Numbered from the stretch's first letter, positions 1 to 8,918 are shown. The stretch is 64,000 nucleotides of DNA from Rhodobacterales bacterium (GCA_002748265.1 PDRY01000013.1:186001-250000), one strand, 5' to 3'. Program-made: numbers and translations. The notes: generated by a model not told the origin, from the sequence alone.

Positions 1-746
1 TGGAAATTACCCTGAACCGTCCGGATCGGCTCAACAGCTTCAACGACGAGATGCACAGACGCCTGCGCGGTCTATTGGAATCCGCGCGCGATGACGGCAA
101 GCGCGCGGTGCTGCTGACAGGGGCTGGCCGCGGGTTTTGCGCGGGTCAGGACCTGGGCGATCGCGATCCCTCCAAGATGGAGGGTAAACCCGATCTGAGC
201 GAGACGATTCGCACCTTCTACGCCCCTTTGATTCGTCTGATCCGCTCGCTTGAGATGCCGGTGATCTGCGCCGTGAACGGTGTGGCCGCAGGGGCCGGGG
301 CCAATATCGCTTTGGCCTGCGATATCGTTCTGGCGGCGCATGGCGCCAAGTTCATCCAAAGCTTTTCCAAGGTCGGGCTGGTCCCCGATGCGGGCGGCAC
401 CTTTACCCTGCCGCAGCTGGTTGGCCCGGCGCGCGCCATGGCTCTGGCGATGACCGCCCAGCCGGTGCCTGCGGCTCAGGCCGAAGAGTGGGGCATGATC
501 TGGAAAGCCGTCGCAGATGACGCGCTCATGGATGAAGCCCGTGCCCTGACCGCGCAGCTGGCGACCGGTGCCACCCTGGGTCTGGCCAAGACCAAGGCGG
601 CGATCCAGGCCTCGGCCTGGTCCACGCTGGACGAAGCCCTTGAGCGCGAGGCAGACTTCCAACGCGATTGCGGCATGTCGGATGACTATGCCGAGGGCGT
701 GAGCGCCTTCCTGCAAAAGCGCGCGCCCAGCTACAAGGGGCACTGA
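1..746 (+). CDS. paaG: PaaG, 2-(1,2-epoxy-1,2-dihydrophenyl)acetyl-CoA isomerase (5' end outside window)
   Basis: Crotonase-fold isomerase that converts ring-1,2-epoxyphenylacetyl-CoA to the seven-membered oxepin-CoA. The frame is open from the first bases of the window, so about the first ten residues are missing; the usual length is about 260. Visible motifs are GAGRGFCAGQDL (CoA/oxyanion region), NGVAAGAGANIALACDIV (second oxyanion-hole segment) and VPDAGG, whose Asp is the acid expected in PaaG rather than the Glu of ordinary hydratases. It is followed one base later by paaI and then paaK, which supports the paa assignment over a generic enoyl-CoA hydratase. Confidence 0.88.
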   Translation, partial: EITLNRPDRLNSFNDEMHRRLRGLLESARDDGKRAVLLTGAGRGFCAGQDLGDRDPSKMEGKPDLSETIRTFYAPLIRLIRSLEMPVICAVNGVAAGAGANIALACDIVLAAHGAKFIQSFSKVGLVPDAGGTFTLPQLVGPARAMALAMTAQPVPAAQAEEWGMIWKAVADDALMDEARALTAQLATGATLGLAKTKAAIQASAWSTLDEALEREADFQRDCGMSDDYAEGVSAFLQKRAPSYKGH

Positions 747-747
747 C

Positions 748-1179
748 ATGACCCCGAAAGAACGCGCGGCGCGGGCGGCTGCTGCCATGTGGGCCAATGA
801 TCCGGCCTCGCAATGGCTGGGCATGACGCTGGACGAAGTCGATGAGGGCTATGCTGTCCTGTCACTGGTGGTGCAGCCCCACCACTGCAACGGGCATGAG
901 ACCTGCCACGGCGGGATCAGCTTTGCTCTGGCAGACAGCGCCTTTGCCTTTGCCTGCAACAGCCGCAACCAGGCCACGGTCGGCCAGCATACGGTGATGA
1001 GCTACACCGCCCCTGCCCATCAGGGCGACACTTTGACGGCCACCGCGCGCGAGGTCTCGCTGACCGGGCGCAGCGGGGTCTATGACGTTCGCGTGACCAA
1101 CCAGGAGGGTGCGGTCATCGGAGAATTTCGCGGCATGTCTCGTGCCGTGCGCGGCCAGCTATTTGAGGAGGACGACTAA
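748..1179 (+). CDS. paaI: PaaI, hydroxyphenylacetyl-CoA thioesterase
   Basis: Hot-dog-fold thioesterase of 143 residues, the normal PaaI length. It hydrolyses (hydroxy)phenylacetyl-CoA and related dead-end CoA esters, freeing CoA when the pathway stalls. The segment GHETCHGGISFALADSAF carries the HGG signature and the catalytic Asp of the PaaI family, and the C-terminal strands (SLTGRSGVYDVRV, GEFRGMSR) fit the fold. The ATG lies one base after the paaG stop, and the TAA directly abuts the paaK ATG, so the three genes are translationally linked. Confidence 0.9.
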   Translation: MTPKERAARAAAAMWANDPASQWLGMTLDEVDEGYAVLSLVVQPHHCNGHETCHGGISFALADSAFAFACNSRNQATVGQHTVMSYTAPAHQGDTLTATAREVSLTGRSGVYDVRVTNQEGAVIGEFRGMSRAVRGQLFEEDD

Positions 1180-2493
1180 ATGAAAGACCTGACCCCGAAC
1201 CCGAAGGATCTGGACCCGATCGAAATCGCGTCGCGCGATGAGATCGCCGCGCTTCAGTTCCACCGCATGAAGCGGACGCTGAAGCACGCCTACGACAACA
1301 GCCCGTTCTACAAGCAGCGCTTTGATGAGGCGGGCGTGCACCCGGACGATCTGCACACGCTGGCCGATCTGGCGAAGTTCCCCTTCACCTACAAGCAGGA
1401 CCTGCGCGACACCTATCCGTTTGGCATGTTCGCCACCCCGCGTGAGAACCTCGTGCGGGTGCATGGCTCCTCCGGCACCACCGGCAAGCCGACGGTCGTG
1501 GGCTACACCAAGCACGACATCGATGTCTGGGCCGACGTGGTGGCCCGCTCGATCCGCGCCTCCGGCGGGCGTCCGGGCGATCTGGTCCATGTGGCCTATG
1601 GCTATGGCCTGTTCACCGGCGGTCTGGGCGCCCATTACGGCGCCGAGCGTCTCGGCTGCACCGTTGTGCCGATCTCGGGCGGGATGACAGAGCGGCAGGT
1701 CACCTTGATGCAGGATTTCAAGCCGTCGATCATCATGGTCACGCCGTCCTACATGCTCAACATTTTGGACGAATTCAAACGTCAGGGCATTGATCCGCGT
1801 GAAAGCAGCCTCAAGGTCGGCATCTTCGGGGCCGAGCCCTGGACCAACGCCATGCGCGAAGAGATTCAGCAGGCCTTCGACATGCATGCCGTGGACATCT
1901 ACGGCCTGTCGGAAATCATGGGTCCGGGTGTTGCCAACGAATGCGTCGAGACCAAGGATGGTCTGCACATCTGGGAAGATCACTTCTACCCCGAAATCAT
2001 CGACCCCGAGACCGGCGAAGTGCTGCCCGACGGCGAGATGGGCGAGCTGGTCTTCACCACCCTCACCAAAGAGGGCCTGCCGATGATCCGCTACCGGACC
2101 CGCGATCTGACCCGGCTTCTGCCCGGCACCGCGCGCTCCATGCGCCGGATTGAGAAGATCACCGGCCGTTCGGATGACATGATCATCCTGCGCGGTGTGA
2201 ACGTCTTCCCGACCCAGATCGAAGAGCAGATCCTGAAGTGTTCCGGCCTGACCCCGCATTTCCAGATCGTTCTGGATAAGGGGGCTAACCGGATGGACAA
2301 TATGACCGTCCTGGTCGAAGCGACGGAAAACGCCAGCGACGAAAGCGCGCGGGCGGCATCGAGCAAAGAGCTTGCCCATCACATCAAATCTGTGGTTGGG
2401 GTCTCGACCAAGATCGAAATCCGCGAACCCGGTGGCGTGGCCCGTTCCGAGGGCAAGGCCAAGCGGGTGGTGGACAACCGACCCAAGGAGTAA
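1180..2493 (+). CDS. paaK: PaaK, phenylacetate-CoA ligase
   Basis: Adenylate-forming ligase of 437 residues that activates phenylacetate with ATP and CoA, the entry step of the pathway. The P-loop-like signature HGSSGTTGKPTVVGYTK sits near residue 95, the aryl-pocket segment YGLFTGGLGAHYGAE near 145, and the core motif YRTRDLTRL near 305. The C-terminal swivel domain follows (GRSDDMIILRGVNVFPTQIEE). Length and motifs are canonical for PaaK. It begins immediately after paaI and is followed three bases later by a TetR-family gene. Confidence 0.95.
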   Translation: MKDLTPNPKDLDPIEIASRDEIAALQFHRMKRTLKHAYDNSPFYKQRFDEAGVHPDDLHTLADLAKFPFTYKQDLRDTYPFGMFATPRENLVRVHGSSGTTGKPTVVGYTKHDIDVWADVVARSIRASGGRPGDLVHVAYGYGLFTGGLGAHYGAERLGCTVVPISGGMTERQVTLMQDFKPSIIMVTPSYMLNILDEFKRQGIDPRESSLKVGIFGAEPWTNAMREEIQQAFDMHAVDIYGLSEIMGPGVANECVETKDGLHIWEDHFYPEIIDPETGEVLPDGEMGELVFTTLTKEGLPMIRYRTRDLTRLLPGTARSMRRIEKITGRSDDMIILRGVNVFPTQIEEQILKCSGLTPHFQIVLDKGANRMDNMTVLVEATENASDESARAASSKELAHHIKSVVGVSTKIEIREPGGVARSEGKAKRVVDNRPKE

Positions 2494-2496
2494 TCA

Positions 2497-3093
2497 GTGG
2501 CGCGAACCATCGCCAAAGACCACGATCTCAAGCGTGGACAGATATTGAAATCGGCGGCCAAGGTCTTTGCCCATGAGGGCTTTGACCGGGCGTCGATGAA
2601 CATGCTGGCCCGTGAATGCGGGATCTCCAAGGCGAATATCTACCACTATTACGACAGCAAGGACGCGATCCTGTTCGACGTGCTGGATACCTATCTGGCC
2701 GAACTGCGGGACCGCGTTCTTTCGGTGGAGCTGGACGGGCTGCCCCCGGTCGAGCAGCTTCACCGGCTCACCCAGGAAATCCTGCTGGCCTATCAGGGCA
2801 TGGATGACGAGCACAAAGTGCAGACGGCGGGGATCGCGGCCCTGCCGCCTGATCAGCAGCGCATCCTGCGCGGGTATCAGCGCGAGATGGTGGATCAGAT
2901 GTCCGGCATCCTCACGGCGCTCGCGCCCCAGGCCGTGACCGAGGACCGCGCCAAACTGCGCGCGGCGGTAATGTCCGTCTTTGGGATGCTCAACTGGTTC
3001 TACATGTGGAACTCGGGCGCCGATGAGCAGGCGCGTGAGGATTATGCCCGCCTTGTTGCGGATCTCACGGTGAATGGGATCAACGGTATCTGA
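2497..3093 (+). CDS. TetR/AcrR-family regulator of the paa cluster
   Basis: 198-residue one-component repressor. The N-terminal TetR helix-turn-helix is clear (ILKSAAKVFAHEGFDRASMN, then ECGISKANIYHYYDSKDAIL, residues about 15-55), followed by an all-helical ligand domain. The GTG start is supported by AAGGAG six bases upstream; it lies three bases after the paaK stop, so it is the last gene of this operon. By position it should sense phenylacetyl-CoA or a related ester, like TetR-type PaaR proteins; that is inference. Candidate operators lie in the divergent region at 8919-9086. Confidence 0.85.
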   Translation: MARTIAKDHDLKRGQILKSAAKVFAHEGFDRASMNMLARECGISKANIYHYYDSKDAILFDVLDTYLAELRDRVLSVELDGLPPVEQLHRLTQEILLAYQGMDDEHKVQTAGIAALPPDQQRILRGYQREMVDQMSGILTALAPQAVTEDRAKLRAAVMSVFGMLNWFYMWNSGADEQAREDYARLVADLTVNGINGI

Positions 3094-3099
3094 GCCGTA

Positions 3100-3113
3100 G
3101 GGCGGCTCTGCCC
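3100..3113 (+). terminator. Weak GC hairpin after the TetR gene
   Basis: GGGC/GCCC arms with a six-base loop start seven bases after the stop of the TetR gene and are followed by CCTTGG, without a real T-run. It could be a weak terminator or part of a degenerate intergenic element. Confidence 0.3.
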
Positions 3114-3216
3114 CCTTGGGGCGCGAAAGGTTACCCCCCGGAAACATCAGAACGCAGCTCCGATTTGGCGGTCTTTGCGCCGCCGTGCGTCTGCGGACCC
3201 ATCTTAGATGTATGAA

Positions 3217-3241
3217 GGGCGGCACTCAGCTTGTGCCGCCC
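3217..3241. terminator. Hairpin between convergent paa operons
   Basis: Perfect 9-bp stem GGGCGGCAC/GTGCCGCCC with a 7-base loop, followed on the plus strand by CTCTTC. It lies between the plus-strand paaGIK-tetR genes and the end of the minus-strand paaJABCDE operon, where a bidirectional terminator is expected. No long T-run is present on either strand. Confidence 0.55.
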
Positions 3242-3277
3242 CTCTTCAGCCCGGGAGGACGGGCTACCCTCGCGCGA

Positions 3278-4030
3278 TCACGCGGGTTTCGACAGCCCAG
3301 CCGCGTCGAGCGCTTTGGCCGCGCGGGTTTCCCAGGCGCTGCGCATATCCGCGGAAGAGCCGTGGCGTAGACCCCAGTTGCGGAGCGTTTCGTCACGGGC
3401 CGTGTCGGCGCCGCCAAAGCTGCTGGCGACGCGAGGCCACCAGTAGTCCACGGAGGCCTGCGCGTCCGCCATGTCGTCCATCTCGGCCAGCCCTTCGGCG
3501 GCCAGCTCGGTGTGGCGCTGCTCCACCGGCTTGATCTCGCGGAAGGCTTCCGCAAGCGGCTGGTAGGAGAGCTTGGTCATGTCGTCGAGCTGAACGCCCA
3601 CGGCTTCGCCCATCAGCAGGTTCATCACCACGCTGTCGACCCAGCCGTTCAGCGGGTAGTTGAACACGGCAAGACGCATGTCGTGCTCGGACCGCTGGGT
3701 GCCGATATCGGCATCGCGGTCCAGCCGGGCGGCCCAGGGGTGGTGGGTGGCGTAGCGGTTCGTATCGGCGCCAAAATCGCCCATCAGCCGCAGCACCTTA
3801 CCGGCATTGTCGGTTTTCTCGGCCACGATCTTGGCCGCCGCGATGCGGGGTTTGATCCCCGGCGCGTCGTTGATCGTGTCGGCAAAGCCCGCCGCCCCGG
3901 CCAGTTCGCTATCCACGAAGGTGGCCATCAGCTTGAGCAGCTCCGCGCGGTAGCGCGAAGGCACATTGCCCGGTGAGGTCAGCTTCCCGCCCTGCGCGAG
4001 ATAGTCCTCGATCTTCATCTCCTCCGTCAT
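3278..4030 (-). CDS. PaaA/PaaC-like ferritin-fold protein (phenylacetic acid catabolic family)
   Basis: 250-residue helical protein of the phenylacetic-acid-catabolic (PaaA/PaaC, PF05138-type) family, encoded downstream of paaE. Residues fall in the di-iron pattern of PaaA: E42, E71-K-T-D74, E142 and E170-Q-R-H173. The first ExxH has Asp in place of His. It is shorter than PaaA (about 325) and similar in length to the structural subunit PaaC, so it might be an auxiliary subunit, an alternative oxygenase, or an assembly protein. The first ATG is chosen because AAGGAGG lies eight bases upstream; a second ATG follows four codons later. Confidence 0.75.
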   Translation of the reverse strand: MTEEMKIEDYLAQGGKLTSPGNVPSRYRAELLKLMATFVDSELAGAAGFADTINDAPGIKPRIAAAKIVAEKTDNAGKVLRLMGDFGADTNRYATHHPWAARLDRDADIGTQRSEHDMRLAVFNYPLNGWVDSVVMNLLMGEAVGVQLDDMTKLSYQPLAEAFREIKPVEQRHTELAAEGLAEMDDMADAQASVDYWWPRVASSFGGADTARDETLRNWGLRHGSSADMRSAWETRAAKALDAAGLSKPA

Positions 4031-4042
4031 GACCGGTCCTCC

Positions 4043-5116
4043 TTACTGGTCAAAGTCCACGACGACCTTCGCGGTCACCGGGAAGGACTGGCAGGACAGG
4101 ACGTAGCCCTTTTCCACCTCGTAGTCCTCAAGTGCGTGGTTCGCGACCATCTCGACCTCCCCTTCGAGAACACGGCAGCGGCATGTCGAACAGACGCCCG
4201 CCTTGCAGGCATAGGGCGCGTCGATGTTCTGATCGCGCGCGGCGTCCAGGATGGTGGTTTCGCGGTCGGCCTCGAAGGTCTGGCTCATGCCGTCGAGCAT
4301 CACCGTCACTTCGGCTTGGCCGGTGGCCGAGGCGCCTTCCTGGCTCACGGCTTTGCGCTTGAGGCGGCCGGGCTGGGCCGAGGCGAAGAGCTCGAACTTG
4401 ATTTGCTCATCGTTCAGGCCGTGATCGCGCAGCGCGCCCGCAATGGCGAGCATCATCGGCTCGGGGCCGCAGATGAAGGCGGTGTCCACGGAGGTGATGT
4501 CGATCCAGCCGCTCTTGAACAGATTGCCGCATTTTTCGGCATCGACCAGCCCGGTGAACAGCTCGATCTCCTGGGCGTCGCTCTCCAGAACGTGGATCAC
4601 GTTGAAGCGATCCATATAGGCGTTCTTGAGGTCTTCGAGCTCCTCGCGGAACATGATCGTGTTCACGCCCTTGTTGGCATAGACCAGCGTGAACTGGCTC
4701 TGCGGCTCGCGCTTCAGCGTGGTCTTGATGATCGACAGCACCGGAGTGATGCCCGAGCCGCCGGCAAAGCCGAGATAGTGCTTGTCAGCGCCCGCATCGA
4801 GCGGGGTGTGGAAGCTGCCCATGGGCTCCATCGCTTCGATCTTATCGCCCACGGCCAGGTTTTCATTGGCCCAGGTCGAAAAGGCGCCGCCATCGACGCG
4901 CTTGATGCCGACCTGAAGGATGCCTTCATCGGTGCCCGCGCAGATGGAGTAGGAGCGGCGAAGCTCTTCGCCGTCGAAATCCTTGCGGAAGGTCAGGTAC
5001 TGGCCCTGGGTGAAGGAGAAATCCCCATCGCCATTGGCCGGTTTGAGGGTGACCACCACGGCGTCGCGGATCGTCTTGTGGACATCCGTAACGGTCAGTT
5101 CGTGAAAACGCGCCAT
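4043..5116 (-). CDS. paaE: PaaE, NADPH-dependent reductase of the phenylacetyl-CoA epoxidase
   Basis: 357-residue electron-transfer subunit passing electrons from NADPH through FAD and a 2Fe-2S cluster to the PaaA di-iron site. Visible are the FAD motif RRSYSIC near residue 55, the NADP-binding GGSGITPVLS near 115, and a C-terminal plant-type ferredoxin domain with CKAGVCSTCRC plus a later Cys (VLSCQS). I take the ATG at 5116 because GGGAGG sits just upstream; a more distal ATG would overlap paaD. It follows paaD by ten bases in the epoxidase operon. Confidence 0.93.
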   Translation of the reverse strand: MARFHELTVTDVHKTIRDAVVVTLKPANGDGDFSFTQGQYLTFRKDFDGEELRRSYSICAGTDEGILQVGIKRVDGGAFSTWANENLAVGDKIEAMEPMGSFHTPLDAGADKHYLGFAGGSGITPVLSIIKTTLKREPQSQFTLVYANKGVNTIMFREELEDLKNAYMDRFNVIHVLESDAQEIELFTGLVDAEKCGNLFKSGWIDITSVDTAFICGPEPMMLAIAGALRDHGLNDEQIKFELFASAQPGRLKRKAVSQEGASATGQAEVTVMLDGMSQTFEADRETTILDAARDQNIDAPYACKAGVCSTCRCRVLEGEVEMVANHALEDYEVEKGYVLSCQSFPVTAKVVVDFDQ

Positions 5117-5126
5117 CGCATCCTCC

Positions 5127-5588
5127 CTAGATGCATTTGAAATATTCGAAGGGCTCAAGGCAGCTCTTGCAGCGCCATTGGGCCTTGCACGGCGTCGAGC
5201 CGAACTGGCTCAGGCGCTCAAGATCGGTGCCGCCGCAATTGGGGCACTTGTCGGGCCCCCCGGCGGGTTGGGGCGGGGCGATGCCGAATTCGGCCATCTT
5301 CGCCCGGCCCTTGTCTGACAGCCAATCGGTGGTCCAGGGCGGCGAGAGCTGTTGCTCTAGCCGCAGATCGTCAACCCCGCGCTCCCGCAGGGCGGTCTCG
5401 ATATCGAGATTGATGATCCCGGTGGCGGGGCAGCCCGAATAGGTGGGGGTGACCGAAACCACGAGCGTATCGCCATCATAGCGCACGCCGCGGATCACCC
5501 CGAGATCGACCAGAGAGATCACGGGGATCTCCGGGTCCGGCACCTCTTCGAGCCACGCCCAGACCTGTTCCACCGAAGCCTGTGTCAC
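5127..5588 (-). CDS. paaD: PaaD, Fe-S maturation-type protein of the epoxidase
   Basis: 153-residue protein with an N-terminal MIP18/DUF59 domain (VPDPEIPVISLVDLGVI near residue 20) and a C-terminal zinc-ribbon-like segment (CPNCGG ... CKSC). PaaD is required for active PaaABCE, probably in iron or Fe-S loading of the enzyme. The GTG start at 5588 overlaps the paaC stop (GTGA), which decides the start against an upstream ATG inside paaC. The length is normal for PaaD. Confidence 0.9.
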   Translation of the reverse strand: MTQASVEQVWAWLEEVPDPEIPVISLVDLGVIRGVRYDGDTLVVSVTPTYSGCPATGIINLDIETALRERGVDDLRLEQQLSPPWTTDWLSDKGRAKMAEFGIAPPQPAGGPDKCPNCGGTDLERLSQFGSTPCKAQWRCKSCLEPFEYFKCI

Positions 5589-6340
5589 CAGGTTGCTCCC
5601 GGATAGGCGCGCTGCAGCCACTGCATATGGGTCAGCAGGTGGCCCAGATGTTCGGAATGCATCCGCCCGGAGCGGCCGCCCGAATGGGCATAGCTGCCAT
5701 CGGGGATGCGCAAGGTGGCTTCCGCCAGCACCGCTTTGATGCGGGCGTCGAACGCGTCGCGCAGGCTTTCCGGGGCAGGGGCGATGCCCTTCTCTGCCAT
5801 CTCTGCATCCACCTCGTCACTCTCGAACAGCTCGCCCACATAGGGCCAGAGCATGTCGAGCGCGGCTTGCATGCGATCATGGCTCTCGGTCGTGCCGTCG
5901 CCCAGCCCGATCACCGTGTCGCCGGAGCGTTCCACGTGATAGAGCGCCTCTTTCACCGCTTTGGCGGCGATCCCGGCGACACGCTCGTCAGAGCTTTCCG
6001 TCAGGCGGGTGAGCATCTCCACATGCCAGGCGTCGAACAGGAACTGGCGCATCATGGTCTGGCCGAAATCGCCATTGGGCTGTTCGGCCAGGAGCACATT
6101 GCGGAAATCCCAGGCGTCGCGCAGCATCGCCAGCTTGTCGGCGTCGCGGTCCTTGCCCTCGACTTCGCCGGCATAGCCCAGCCACATCTGCGTCTGACCG
6201 ATCAGGTCAAGCGCGGTGTTGGCAAGCGCGATGTCCTCTTCGAGGATCGGGGAATGGCCGCACCATTCGCTGACCCGGTGACCGAGGACCAGGGTGTTGT
6301 CCCCCATCCTCAGCAGGAATTGAAACAATGCGTCCGACAT
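5585..6340 (-). CDS. paaC: PaaC, structural subunit of the phenylacetyl-CoA epoxidase
   Basis: 251-residue ferritin-fold partner of PaaA that stabilises the epoxidase heterodimer without its own di-iron centre. The sequence opens with LFQFLLRMGDNTLVLGHRVSEW and contains the helix DIALANTALDLIGQTQMW typical of PaaC. Its ATG overlaps the paaB stop by one base (TAATG), and its TGA overlaps the paaD GTG, so paaB-C-D are tightly coupled. Confidence 0.93.
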   Translation of the reverse strand: MSDALFQFLLRMGDNTLVLGHRVSEWCGHSPILEEDIALANTALDLIGQTQMWLGYAGEVEGKDRDADKLAMLRDAWDFRNVLLAEQPNGDFGQTMMRQFLFDAWHVEMLTRLTESSDERVAGIAAKAVKEALYHVERSGDTVIGLGDGTTESHDRMQAALDMLWPYVGELFESDEVDAEMAEKGIAPAPESLRDAFDARIKAVLAEATLRIPDGSYAHSGGRSGRMHSEHLGHLLTHMQWLQRAYPGATW

Positions 6341-6675
6341 TACATGTGCCCCACTTCTTCGGGGATGTCGAAGAAGGTCGGGTGACGATAGACCTTGCTG
6401 TTCGACGGCTCATAAAGCGGGCCTTTTTCCGACGGCGAGGACGCCGCCACATCATCGGCCTTCACGGCCCAGATGCTCACGCCTTCGTTGCGGCGGGTGT
6501 AGACGTCGCGGGCGTTCTTGATCGCCATCTCCGCGTCGGGGGCGTGCAGGCTGCCCACGTGGCGGTGGCTCAGACCGTGCTGGCCGCGGATGAAGATTTC
6601 CCACAGGGGCCATTCACGGCGGGCGGCAACGTCCTGGGCATCATCTTCGGGATACGGGTTTCCAACGGAGCTCAT
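6340..6675 (-). CDS. paaB: PaaB, small subunit of the phenylacetyl-CoA epoxidase
   Basis: 111-residue protein that bridges PaaAC heterodimers. Characteristic stretches are [39 protein letters not shown] and the C-terminal [12 protein letters not shown]. The ATG at 6675 (MSSVGNPYP) lies just inside the end of paaA, giving a four-base overlap; a longer open frame upstream overlaps paaA further and is not conserved in character. Confidence 0.92.
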   Translation of the reverse strand: MSSVGNPYPEDDAQDVAARREWPLWEIFIRGQHGLSHRHVGSLHAPDAEMAIKNARDVYTRRNEGVSIWAVKADDVAASSPSEKGPLYEPSNSKVYRHPTFFDIPEEVGHM

Positions 6676-7649
6676 TGTGCTGCTACCTTCTGCTGATTGC
6701 GTTTTTGCGCATGGGCCAGAAGCCCGTCGCGCACCCATTTGCCATCGTCCCAAGCCTTGCGGCGGTGATGCATGCGGTCCGCGTTGCACGGGCCGTTGCC
6801 TTTGATGACGTTGAAGAATTCCGGCCAGTTCGGCTCACCGAAATCATAGTGGCCACGCTCTTCGTTCCACTTGATCCGGTCGTCCGGCAGGTCCAGCCCC
6901 AGATATTCGATCTGCGGGATGGTCTGGTCGACGAATTGCTGGCGCAGCTCGTCGTTGGACTTCACCTTGATCTTCCACTTCATCGACTGCTCGGAGTGGA
7001 CGGATTCCGCATCCGACGGGCCGAACATCATCAGCGCCGGATACCACAGGCGGTTTACCGCATCCTGGGCCTGGGCCTTTTGCTCGGGCGTGCCGAAGGC
7101 CATGGCCATGATCGCGTGATAGCCTTGGCGGGCGTGGAAGCTCTCTTCCTTACAGATGCGGATCATCGCGCGGCTGTAGGGGCCATACGAGGTCCGCTGC
7201 AGCGCCACCTGGTTCACGATGGCCGCGCCATCCACCAGCCAGCCGACCGCGCCGATATCGGCCCAGTTCAGCGTCGGGTAGTTGAAGATCGACGAATACT
7301 TCATCTTGCCTTCGTGGAGCAGGCGCACCAGCTCATCGCGGCTTTCGCCCAGCGTTTCGGCGGCGGAGTAGAGATAGAGCCCGTGGCCCGCCTCATCCTG
7401 CACCTTGGCCAGAAGGATCGCCTTGCGCTCCAGCGTCGGGGCGCGGGTGATCCAGTTGCCTTCGGGCAGCTGGCCGACCACTTCGGAGTGGGCGTGCTGG
7501 CCGATCTGGCGGATCAGCGTCTTGCGATACCCCATGGGCATCCAGTCCTTGGGCTCGATCTTTTCATCCCGGTCGATGCGGGCCTGGAATTCGGCCAGCA
7601 GCTTGGGATCTTCGTCCGAGACCTCGGATTTGATCATTTGTGCATACAT
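6672..7649 (-). CDS. paaA: PaaA, catalytic di-iron subunit of the phenylacetyl-CoA epoxidase
   Basis: 325-residue oxygenase subunit that forms the 1,2-epoxide of phenylacetyl-CoA. Two ExxH iron-binding motifs are present, in [15 protein letters not shown] and [15 protein letters not shown], and the substrate-contact region [18 protein letters not shown] is typical. The start at 7649 is supported by AAAGGGAGG seven bases upstream; the frame is open further upstream but without a better start. A strong inverted repeat (7676-7712) separates it from the thiolase gene. Confidence 0.95.
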   Translation of the reverse strand: MYAQMIKSEVSDEDPKLLAEFQARIDRDEKIEPKDWMPMGYRKTLIRQIGQHAHSEVVGQLPEGNWITRAPTLERKAILLAKVQDEAGHGLYLYSAAETLGESRDELVRLLHEGKMKYSSIFNYPTLNWADIGAVGWLVDGAAIVNQVALQRTSYGPYSRAMIRICKEESFHARQGYHAIMAMAFGTPEQKAQAQDAVNRLWYPALMMFGPSDAESVHSEQSMKWKIKVKSNDELRQQFVDQTIPQIEYLGLDLPDDRIKWNEERGHYDFGEPNWPEFFNVIKGNGPCNADRMHHRRKAWDDGKWVRDGLLAHAQKRNQQKVAAQ

Positions 7650-7675
7650 CTGATGCCTCCCTTTGAAATCTGTCA

Positions 7676-7712
7676 TTGGGGCCCGCCGGACGACCGGCCG
7701 GGCGGGCCCCAA
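7676..7712. other. Intercistronic 12-bp hairpin between paaJ and paaA
   Basis: Perfect inverted repeat TTGGGGCCCGCC / GGCGGGCCCCAA with a 13-base loop, lying between the thiolase stop and the paaA ribosome-binding site. There is no T-run after the stem in the direction of transcription, so it is more likely an mRNA-stability, processing or attenuation element than a plain terminator. Confidence 0.7.
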
Positions 7713-7715
7713 AAA

Positions 7716-8918
7716 TCAAACGCGCTCCAGGATCAGGGCCGCGCCCTGTCCGACACCCACGCACATGGTACACAACGCATAGCGCCCCTCGCGGCGCTTG
7801 AGCTCATAGGCCGCCGTCATCACCAGACGGGCGCCGCTCATACCCAGAGGGTGACCCATGGCGATGGCGCCGCCATTGGGGTTCACGTGCTCCGCATCGT
7901 CGGCCACGCCGAGCTCGCGCAGCGTGGCGAGCCCCTGGCTGGCAAACGCTTCGTTCAGCTCGATCACGTCCATGTCCTCCACTGACAGCCCCGCCTTGGC
8001 GAGCGCTTTGCGGGACGCAGGGACCGGGCCGATTCCCATGATCCGCGGCTCAACGCCGGCGGCCTGCATGGTCACCACGCGGGCGATGGGGGTGAGCCCG
8101 TATTTCTTGACGGCATCGGCCGAGGCCAGCAGCACCGCCGCCGCACCATCGTTGACGCCCGAGGCATTGCCCGCCGTGACCGACAGGTCCGGCCCGTTCA
8201 CGCCGCGCAGACCCGACAGCTTTTCAGCGGTGGTGCCGGGGCGGGGGTGTTCGTCGGTATCGACAATAACCGGATCGCCCTTGCGCTGCGGCACTTCGAC
8301 GGCGGTGATCTCATCTGCGAAACGGCCTGCCGAGTTGGCGGCGTCCCACTTGGCCTGGCTGCGGGCGGCGAAGGCATCCTGGTCTTCGCGGCTGACATTA
8401 TAGTCAGCGGCCACGTTGTCGGCGGTCTCCGGCATGCTATCGACGCCGTATTGCGCCTTCATCTTCGGGTTCACGAAGCGCCAGCCGATGGTGGTGTCAT
8501 AGACCGCATTGGCGCGGGTGAAGGCCGTGGCCGCTTTCGGCATCACGAAGGGCGCGCGGCTCATGCTTTCGACGCCGCCTGCGATCACGAGGTCATAATC
8601 CCCGGCCTTGATCCCGCGGGCCGCCATGCCGATGGCATCCATGCCAGAGGCGCAGAGCCGGTTGATCGTGGTGCCCGGCACATCCACCGGCAGCCCCGCC
8701 AGCAGCGCCGCCATGCGGGCCACGTTGCGGTTGTCTTCGCCAGCCTGGTTGGCCGAGCCATAGATCACGTCATCGACTTGGGACCAGTCCACCTGCGGAT
8801 TGCGCGCCACCAAAGCTGCAATCGGGTGGGCGGCCAGATCATCGGCACGGACCGATGATAGTGCCCCGCCGTAGCGGCCAATCGGAGTACGTGTGGCGTC
8901 ACAAATAAAGGCGTCCAT
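7716..8918 (-). CDS. paaJ: 3-oxoadipyl-CoA/3-oxo-5,6-dehydrosuberyl-CoA thiolase
   Basis: 400-residue thiolase performing the final thiolytic steps of the phenylacetate pathway. The acyl-enzyme Cys lies in NRLCASGMDAIG near residue 90, the His in GGAIAMGHPLGMSGAR near 348, and the second catalytic Cys in CTMCVGVGQGAAL near 380. The stretch VYDTTIGWRFVNP ... SMPETADNVA is typical of PcaF/PaaJ rather than acetoacetyl-CoA thiolases. The start is set by GAGGAA six bases upstream of the ATG at 8918. It heads the minus-strand operon, divergent from the fused dehydrogenase gene. Confidence 0.88.
   Translation of the reverse strand: MDAFICDATRTPIGRYGGALSSVRADDLAAHPIAALVARNPQVDWSQVDDVIYGSANQAGEDNRNVARMAALLAGLPVDVPGTTINRLCASGMDAIGMAARGIKAGDYDLVIAGGVESMSRAPFVMPKAATAFTRANAVYDTTIGWRFVNPKMKAQYGVDSMPETADNVAADYNVSREDQDAFAARSQAKWDAANSAGRFADEITAVEVPQRKGDPVIVDTDEHPRPGTTAEKLSGLRGVNGPDLSVTAGNASGVNDGAAAVLLASADAVKKYGLTPIARVVTMQAAGVEPRIMGIGPVPASRKALAKAGLSVEDMDVIELNEAFASQGLATLRELGVADDAEHVNPNGGAIAMGHPLGMSGARLVMTAAYELKRREGRYALCTMCVGVGQGAALILERV

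Noticed and set aside
7676-7712. Rho-independent terminator between paaJ and paaA
   Set aside because: The stem is strong, but there is no T-run on the transcribed strand and paaA has no visible promoter of its own, so I list it as an intercistronic hairpin.
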